DNA of 64,000 nt from Actinoallomurus liliacearum (GTDB lineage: Bacteria > Actinomycetota > Actinomycetes > Streptosporangiales > Streptosporangiaceae): positions 1 to 64,000 of the forward strand of contig NZ_BAABHJ010000008.1 of the NCBI RefSeq assembly GCF_039542035.1. The letters run 5' to 3'. Positions 59,471 through 64,000 of this stretch are shown in pieces. The number at the start of each line of letters is the position of its first letter. Positions within the stretch are counted from its first letter, which is position 1. The position numbers and the translations under genes were made by a program. The notes under the pieces were generated by a model that was not told where the DNA came from, did not search any database, and saw only the letters and a list, made by a program, of their open reading frames with translations.

Positions 59471-60363
59471 GTACGCCCGCCGGGCGAGCCGGAGGTGGTG
59501 ACGTGCACGTAGTCGACGACGAGCTGCTGCGGGAAGGTCGTGCTGCCGTCCGGGTCGCCGGGCCAGTAGCCGCCGACCGCGAGGTTGACGATGATGTAGA
59601 AGGGGTGGTCGAAGACCCAGCGGTTGCCGTTCAGGTCGGCCGGCGTGCGGGTCTCGTAGACGTTCCCGTCGACGGACCACTGGATCGAGTTCGGCGACCA
59701 GTCCACCGCGAAGGTGTGGAAGTCGTCGTAGAAGTGCGCTCCGCCCGGCAGGGTGTAGCCCGCGCCGATGCCGGCGGAGCCGGAGTAGCCCGGTCCGTGG
59801 ATCGTGCCGTGCACGGTGCCCGGTTCGAAGCCGACGTTCTCCATGATGTCGATCTCGCCGCTGTTCGGCCAGCCGACGCTGCCGATGTCGTTGCCGAGCA
59901 TCCAGAAGGCGGGCCACATGCCCTGGCCTCGCGGAATCTTCATCCGGCTCTCGAAGTGCCCGTACGCCTGGGTGAAGGTGGCCGCGGTGGACAGCCGGGC
60001 GGAGGTGTACTGGCAGGTCCCGTACCAGCAGTTGTAGTTGCCGGGGTTGTCCTTGCGGGCGGTGATCACCAGGTGGCCCTGGCCGTCGAGCGCGGCGTTG
60101 TGCGTGCCGCTGGTGTAGTACTCGCGCTCGTGGTTGTTGACGTTGTCGCCGGTCTCCGGGCGCCACTTGCTCGCGTCGACGGCCGCGCCGGCGGGTCCGT
60201 CGAAGTCGTCGGTGAAGGTGGCGGTGGCGGCCGCCGCGGCCGGCAGGATCGTGGCGTGGGTGCCGTTGCCGGCGACGACGGTCGCGGCGCCGCTCAGTCC
60301 GGCGAGCGCCAGGGCCGCCAGGAACAACCGGCCGGTCCTACGCCGGCGGGGTGACGTGGACAT
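59092..60363 (-). CDS. Secreted GH16 beta-glucanase with CBM13 lectin domain
   Basis: A 423-residue secreted enzyme. Signal peptide (about 1-46), then a GH16 laminarinase-type domain with GEIDIMENVG (Glu170 nucleophile, Glu175 acid/base) and GMWPAFWMLGNDI. After a short linker a ricin-type beta-trefoil (about 300-423) ends in WDCAGSANQKWTLPS with three QxW-type repeats. Such enzymes cut beta-1,3-glucan. Downstream gene of a two-gene operon with the GH30 enzyme (30-base gap); together they look adapted to fungal cell-wall glucan. Confidence 0.9.
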   Translation of the reverse strand: MSTSPRRRRTGRLFLAALALAGLSGAATVVAGNGTHATILPAAAAATATFTDDFDGPAGAAVDASKWRPETGDNVNNHEREYYTSGTHNAALDGQGHLVITARKDNPGNYNCWYGTCQYTSARLSTAATFTQAYGHFESRMKIPRGQGMWPAFWMLGNDIGSVGWPNSGEIDIMENVGFEPGTVHGTIHGPGYSGSAGIGAGYTLPGGAHFYDDFHTFAVDWSPNSIQWSVDGNVYETRTPADLNGNRWVFDHPFYIIVNLAVGGYWPGDPDGSTTFPQQLVVDYVHVTTSGSPGGRTGQITGYGGKCVDVNAANSANGTAIQLYDCNGTSAQQWTVGSDGTLRALGKCMDVTAAGTANGTQVQLYDCNGTGAQKWQAGANGSLVNPNSGRCLDATGPSSANGTRLQIWDCAGSANQKWTLPS

Positions 60364-60393
60364 GGCTCTCCTCTCGAGTTGCGGGCAGGGGTG

Positions 60394-62280
60394 TCAGCTG
60401 GGAAGGGTCCACTGCTGGTTGGCGGCGCCGGTGCAGTCCCAGATCTGCAGCCGGGTGCCGTTGGCCGAGCTCGGGCCGGTGGCGTCCAGGCAGCGGCCCG
60501 ACGCCGGGTTGACGAGGGACGAGCCCGTTCCCCGGGTCCACTGCTGGGCGCCGGTCCCGTTGCAGTCGTACAGCTGGACCTGGGTGCCGTTCGCGGTGCC
60601 CGCGGAGGTGAGGTCCATGCACTTGCCGAGGGCCCGGACCGTGCCGTCCGTTCCGACCGTCCACTGCTGCGCGGTGGTGCCGTTGCAGTCGTAGAGCTGG
60701 ACGGCGGTGCCGTTGGCGCTGCTCGCCCCGGCGACGTCGACGCACTTGCCGCCGTACCCGGTGATCTGGCCGGTGGCGGTGCCGCCGCCGCTCTGGGTGC
60801 CGCTCCAGGTGAAGGTCGCGGTGGTGTGGGCGGGCAGCGAGTAGACGAACGACTGACCGCCCCAGACGACCTTGACGGACTGGGTGCTGCCGCTGTCGTT
60901 GTAGGCGATCAGCGCCTTGGAACCGTCGGGGTTCTGCCAGGCGACGTTCGGGACGGCGGTGTTCGCGGTGGAGGCGATGCGGTAGGCGCCGGGCCGTACG
61001 AACTTGGTCAGGTGGCCCATGTCGTAGTACTCGATGGTGTAGTCGACCTGGCCGCTGCGGGAGTCGCCGTTGTGCACGGTGACGAGGCCGGTGCAGGTGC
61101 CGCAGCCGCCGTTGTGCGGGCCCATGTTCTGGTCGACGGCGAGGGACCACTTGACGACGCTCTTCCCCCAGTTGCGGGTGTAGTCGACGATGTTGTGCAT
61201 GTCCTCCTTCTGCTGGTCGCCGATCCACGTGCCGCCGGAGTGCTCGGTGTCGTAGGCGTCCACAGTGGGGTACTTGCCGTGCACGGTGGTCTGCTCGGTC
61301 ACGTCGCCGCCGTAGCCGTGCCAGGCGATCCCGCCGAAGAGCGAGTCGTTCCGGATGGTGGCGTCGTCGACGACGGGGGCGCCGTAGCCGTCGTAGGTGT
61401 CCCAGTTCCAGTCGAGGGCGAGCACCTTGGTGGTGAGGCCCGCCGCGTGCAGCGCGGGCAGCAGGTTCGTCTTGGTGAAGTAGTCCAGGCCGGAGCCGTT
61501 CCAGCTCATCGACGGGTAGCCGTTGCAGCAGGTGGGCTCGTTCTGCGCGGTGACGAGGTCGACGTGCGCGCCCTGCGCCTCGTACGCCTGGAGGTACTTC
61601 ACGAAGTACTGGGCGTACGCGCCGTAGTACTGGGACTGCAGCCAGCCGGGGTTGTTGAAGTCGCCGTTGTCCTTCATCCAGGCGGGCGCGCTCCACGGGG
61701 TGCCCATGACCGTGAGCGCCGGGTTGAGCTGCTTCGCCTGTTTGGTGAGGGGCACGACGTCGGCGAGGTCGTGCGCGATGGAGAAGTGCGCGAGACTCGG
61801 GTCGGTCTGGCCGGCGGGCATGTCGTCGTACGAGTAGCTGTATCGAGCGAGGTCGGACGCGCCCATGGGGTTGCGCAGGAAGCTCAGCCCGATCCCGGCG
61901 GACGGGTCGAAGAGCTTCTGCATGACCTGGGTGCGGGTGGTGGAGCTGAGCGCGCCGCTGCTGTTCAGGAGCCAGGCGGCCGTGTCGGTGAACGACGCGC
62001 CGGCGCCGGTGAAGCGCTGGTACTTGGTGTTCTCGTCGACGGTGATGGTCTGGCCGGCGCTGCCGCCGGTGCCGAAGGCGATCGGCGTCTGCTGTTGCAG
62101 GCCGCGGGTGACGTGGCGGCCGGCGGAGTCGTCCGTGGTGGTGAGCCAGACGTTCACGGACTCCCCGGCGGCCCGGGCGGGGACGGGGCCGGCCACGAGG
62201 GCGGCGGCGAGGGCGATGAGCGCGCAGAGGGATGTGGTGAGGGACCGGTGCAGGCGCGCGGGGTCGACGCGGTGGAGCAC
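60394..62280 (-). CDS. Secreted GH30 glucanase with CBM13 lectin domain
   Basis: A 628-residue secreted enzyme: signal peptide (about 1-38), GH30 catalytic barrel with Glu248 in VTAQNEPTCCNG (acid/base) and Glu346 in DAYDTEHSGGTW (nucleophile), and a C-terminal CBM13 beta-trefoil (about 500-628). Similar actinomycete enzymes are glucosylceramidase-like or endo-beta-1,6-glucanases (GH30_3). The pairing with GH16 favours beta-1,6-glucanase of yeast walls, by inference. A TTGACA promoter and a dyad lie upstream. Confidence 0.85.
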   Translation of the reverse strand: MLHRVDPARLHRSLTTSLCALIALAAALVAGPVPARAAGESVNVWLTTTDDSAGRHVTRGLQQQTPIAFGTGGSAGQTITVDENTKYQRFTGAGASFTDTAAWLLNSSGALSSTTRTQVMQKLFDPSAGIGLSFLRNPMGASDLARYSYSYDDMPAGQTDPSLAHFSIAHDLADVVPLTKQAKQLNPALTVMGTPWSAPAWMKDNGDFNNPGWLQSQYYGAYAQYFVKYLQAYEAQGAHVDLVTAQNEPTCCNGYPSMSWNGSGLDYFTKTNLLPALHAAGLTTKVLALDWNWDTYDGYGAPVVDDATIRNDSLFGGIAWHGYGGDVTEQTTVHGKYPTVDAYDTEHSGGTWIGDQQKEDMHNIVDYTRNWGKSVVKWSLAVDQNMGPHNGGCGTCTGLVTVHNGDSRSGQVDYTIEYYDMGHLTKFVRPGAYRIASTANTAVPNVAWQNPDGSKALIAYNDSGSTQSVKVVWGGQSFVYSLPAHTTATFTWSGTQSGGGTATGQITGYGGKCVDVAGASSANGTAVQLYDCNGTTAQQWTVGTDGTVRALGKCMDLTSAGTANGTQVQLYDCNGTGAQQWTRGTGSSLVNPASGRCLDATGPSSANGTRLQIWDCTGAANQQWTLPS

Positions 62281-62330
62281 GGTGCTTCCCTTCGGTCCGG
62301 AGCGGGTACGGCGGCCTCCCCCGAAGGCAG

Positions 62331-62353
62331 CTGACAGGAAAGCTTCCTTTCAG
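62331..62353. promoter_or_regulatory. Operator-like dyad upstream of the glucanase operon
   Basis: A 23-base imperfect palindrome: CTGA and TCAG outer arms, GGAA and TTCC inner arms around AGC. It starts about 10 bases past the -10, overlapping the transcription start, where a repressor would block initiation. No regulator gene is nearby and I do not recognise the motif's owner. Confidence 0.6.
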
Positions 62354-62362
62354 TCAAGCCGG

Positions 62363-62391
62363 ACACTATCCCCCTTAAAACAAGGTGTCAA
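62363..62391 (-). promoter_or_regulatory. Promoter of the glucanase operon
   Basis: Minus-strand TTGACA (62386-62391), 17-base spacer, TAGTGT (62363-62368). It is followed by the operator-like dyad and then a 50-base leader before the GH30 ATG. Confidence 0.75.
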
Positions 62392-62466
62392 TGAAGTCGT
62401 TTCGCCTGGACAGCCGGGCGAAGAGGGCGACAGGTCCGTTATAGCGGCCGCTCCGGCCTCCGATCC

Positions 62467-63840
62467 TTATGCGCGCCTTAACGGCCTCCTAAGACCGCCC
62501 GGCGGCAGGCGGACGGCGACGGTCCGGCGGTAGACGGTGATGCCGGTGGCCCGGGCCGCGACCCTGTAGCCCAGTGAGGGCAGGTCCGCGATCATCGACT
62601 GCTCGTACGGTGCGCCGGTGGTCACGACCCATTCGGGGCGGAACCGCGGGGTGGGCTCGCTGAGGAAGCGGAACACCCGGCAGCGGCCGGTGAGCTGCGG
62701 CGCGACGCGGTTGGCGGCCGCCACGTCCGTTCCGTCGGGGATCGTCCGCAACAGCGCTTCAGCGGTCCTGACCTGTTCGGGTACCCGCCAGGAGGCGGGA
62801 TCGAGCACACTCCGAAGTGGCTGCGGAACGGACATCGCGCCGAGGAGGGCCAGGATCGGTGCGACACGGGCGGCACGCAGCAGGACGACGCGGTCGCTCG
62901 CGCGCATCCGGGCCAGGCCGTCGGCGAAGGCGATGAACACTATGGGCATCAGCACGGCGTTGTAATGGAACCGGGTTCCCCACAGGTTCGGACTGGATGT
63001 CCAGAATCGCGCGAGCAAGGATGGAGCCGCGATCAGCACCAGCGGCGAGCGCAGGGCGAAGAACAGAGTAGGCGCGAGCAATGCCAGCACGGTCTCCTCC
63101 TTGGTCACCGGTACCGGCAAAGAGGAAATTGATCCTGCGGTCTTGCCGTACGGATAGGAATGGTGTGGGTTGAACGCCGGGATGATGATGACGACGGCGA
63201 GCGCGCCGACCTCGACCGCGACCGCGGCGACGAGCGCGCCGAGGCCGCGGCGGCCCCGCCAGAAGATGTACGCGCCGATCGCCGCGACGATGAACGCCTG
63301 GTCCTCCTTGACGAGCAGGAGCGGCAGCGCCCAGCCTGCGGCGGCGCGCCAACTGCGCCGGGCGAGCAGTTCCACGCTGCGCGCGAGCAGCGGCACCGCG
63401 AAGGCGACCTCGTGAAAGTCGAACACGACGGCCTGCTGAATCCCCCACGACAGGCCGTACGCCAGGCCGAGGCAGACACCCGCGCGGTGACCGCAGAACT
63501 CGATCGCGAGGCGCGTCACCGGCACCGCCGACAGCGCGAGCAGCGCCGCCTGGAGGACCAGCAATGTGATCGGGCTCGGAAATATCCGATAGAACGGCGC
63601 GGCGAGGATGATGACCGGATGGAAATGGTCGCCCAGCAGATTGAAACCGGGCCCTTTCAGATCGGCGATCGGCGGACGCAGATGGGCGTACGAGCGGACC
63701 GCCTGCTCGAAGATTCCGAGGTCATATCCGGTGCTCCGCATCTGACGATGACGGTTCACCGAAAGTGCGGAGTAAGCGGCGAAGAGCAGGCCGGCGAGCA
63801 GCCGTGGAGAGGATGACACGGCGGGCAGACTGGCCGACAA
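62467..63840 (-). CDS. DUF2079 family membrane protein
   Basis: About 450 residues with about ten membrane helices (for example PITLLVLQAALLALSAVPVT, and LGALVAAVAVEVGALAVVII). It matches DUF2079, a polytopic membrane family of unknown function resembling GT-C glycosyltransferases. YDLGIFEQAVRSYAHLRPP is the expected N-terminal motif. The start is uncertain (TTG 63840 or GTG 63819). It contains a TTA leucine codon near the end (62479-62481). Divergent from a response regulator, with CTGAA repeats between. Confidence 0.8.
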   Translation of the reverse strand: MSASLPAVSSSPRLLAGLLFAAYSALSVNRHRQMRSTGYDLGIFEQAVRSYAHLRPPIADLKGPGFNLLGDHFHPVIILAAPFYRIFPSPITLLVLQAALLALSAVPVTRLAIEFCGHRAGVCLGLAYGLSWGIQQAVVFDFHEVAFAVPLLARSVELLARRSWRAAAGWALPLLLVKEDQAFIVAAIGAYIFWRGRRGLGALVAAVAVEVGALAVVIIIPAFNPHHSYPYGKTAGSISSLPVPVTKEETVLALLAPTLFFALRSPLVLIAAPSLLARFWTSSPNLWGTRFHYNAVLMPIVFIAFADGLARMRASDRVVLLRAARVAPILALLGAMSVPQPLRSVLDPASWRVPEQVRTAEALLRTIPDGTDVAAANRVAPQLTGRCRVFRFLSEPTPRFRPEWVVTTGAPYEQSMIADLPSLGYRVAARATGITVYRRTVAVRLPPGGLRRPLRRA

Positions 63841-63843
63841 CCG

Positions 63844-63869
63844 CTGAATGCCCGCTGAAGCAACCTGAA
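63844..63869. promoter_or_regulatory. Three CTGAA direct repeats, OmpR-type spacing
   Basis: CTGAA at 63844, 63855 and 63865, spaced by 11 and 10 bases, i.e. about one helical turn, between the DUF2079 gene and an OmpR-family gene. OmpR-type regulators often bind such direct repeats, so this may be the regulator's own site. Confidence 0.45.
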
Positions 63870-63913
63870 GCCGATTTCAGGAATGCCCGCCGCCATGTCG
63901 CCATAATGGCCTG

Positions 63914-64000
63914 ATGCGGTTGTTGCTGGTGGAAGACGACGAACGACTTTCGACCACGCTGACCCATGGCCTGCGGGCCGAAGGGTATGCGGTCGACGTC
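63914..64000 (+). CDS. OmpR-family response regulator (cut by window edge)
   Basis: The first 29 codons read MRLLLVEDDERLSTTLTHGL then RAEGYAVDV, the start of a receiver domain with the acidic pair DD. The phosphorylation Asp and the DNA-binding half lie outside the window. It probably continues into a histidine kinase gene. Confidence 0.85.
   Translation, partial: MRLLLVEDDERLSTTLTHGLRAEGYAVDV

Noticed and set aside
1..64000. CRISPR arrays, insertion sequences, prophage or integrase genes
   Set aside because: No regularly spaced direct repeats of CRISPR size, no transposase, no integrase and no terminal inverted repeats were seen; the tandem repeats present have no spacers.

Overview
The window is chromosomal DNA of a very GC-rich actinobacterium. 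WhiB7, mycoredoxin, UvrD2, a UPF0182 / PPA1309 / PDZ-protease block, actinobacterial initiator tRNAs and the leader of an rRNA operon all point that way. Order Streptosporangiales (Actinomadura or Actinoallomurus-like) is my best guess, by inference only. I see no insertion sequence, prophage or CRISPR array. Almost all the DNA is accounted for by single-copy chromosomal genes. Layout: 1-691 is the start of a leftward rRNA operon: two promoters and the 16S leader, with the 16S gene just outside the window. 692-7544 is a pectin-degradation locus: a LacI regulator facing a rightward pectinesterase, GH31 glycosidase and polygalacturonase. 7558-11282 holds a DUF488 gene, a frameshifted repeat protein, a methyltransferase, and two copies of initiator tRNA flanking two decayed genes. 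11293-20007 is conserved actinobacterial housekeeping: UPF0182, PPA1309, PDZ/Lon-like protease, MoaE, an epimerase, a zincin and a Nudix hydrolase. 20263-22998 pairs a Sll1717-type ATPase with an EEP-family phosphoesterase/nuclease. 23257-25178 is an ECF41 sigma-factor module with its own promoter. 25275-33782 is an oxidoreductase-rich stretch (two SDRs, two flavin monooxygenases, an esterase, a dihydrodipicolinate-reductase-like enzyme, TetR) and also contains a membrane-anchored Mrr-type nuclease. 33783-42101 is one leftward eight-gene operon: LacI, ABC importer (SBP, ATPase, two permeases), IolB, UxaA-like and UxuB/UxaB-like. It has a perfect LacI palindrome inside its promoter and probably imports and breaks down sugar acids. 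With the pectin locus it would connect pectin hydrolysis to hexuronate use. 42221-45212 carries a DUF2064-like gene, a YgjP-type metallopeptidase and an ABC1/AarF kinase. 45545-47332 is a whiB7 resistance-regulator locus with its own promoter, a leader ORF and an intrinsic attenuator, next to an rRNA methyltransferase. 47409-50273 is a cobalamin photoreceptor-like protein upstream-facing to a PAS-GAF-PP2C phosphatase. 50689-58915 has an MFS exporter, TesB, UvrD2, a mycoredoxin behind a sigma-R-type promoter, an amidohydrolase, MerR and a quinone reductase. 59092-62391 is a two-gene secreted glucanase operon (GH30 and GH16, both carrying near-identical CBM13 modules), probably aimed at fungal or yeast beta-glucan. 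62467-64000 is a DUF2079 membrane protein divergent from a response regulator cut by the window edge. The feature I find least explained is a recurrent one: at least seven unrelated genes end in short, imperfect head-to-tail repeats at or across the stop codon (7971, 14867, 16904, 19998, 42188, 42824 and 45147). This looks like a genome-wide mode of 3'-end growth or decay. The whiB7 leader, the ECF41 and sigma-R promoters and the two LacI operators are the best-supported regulatory readings.
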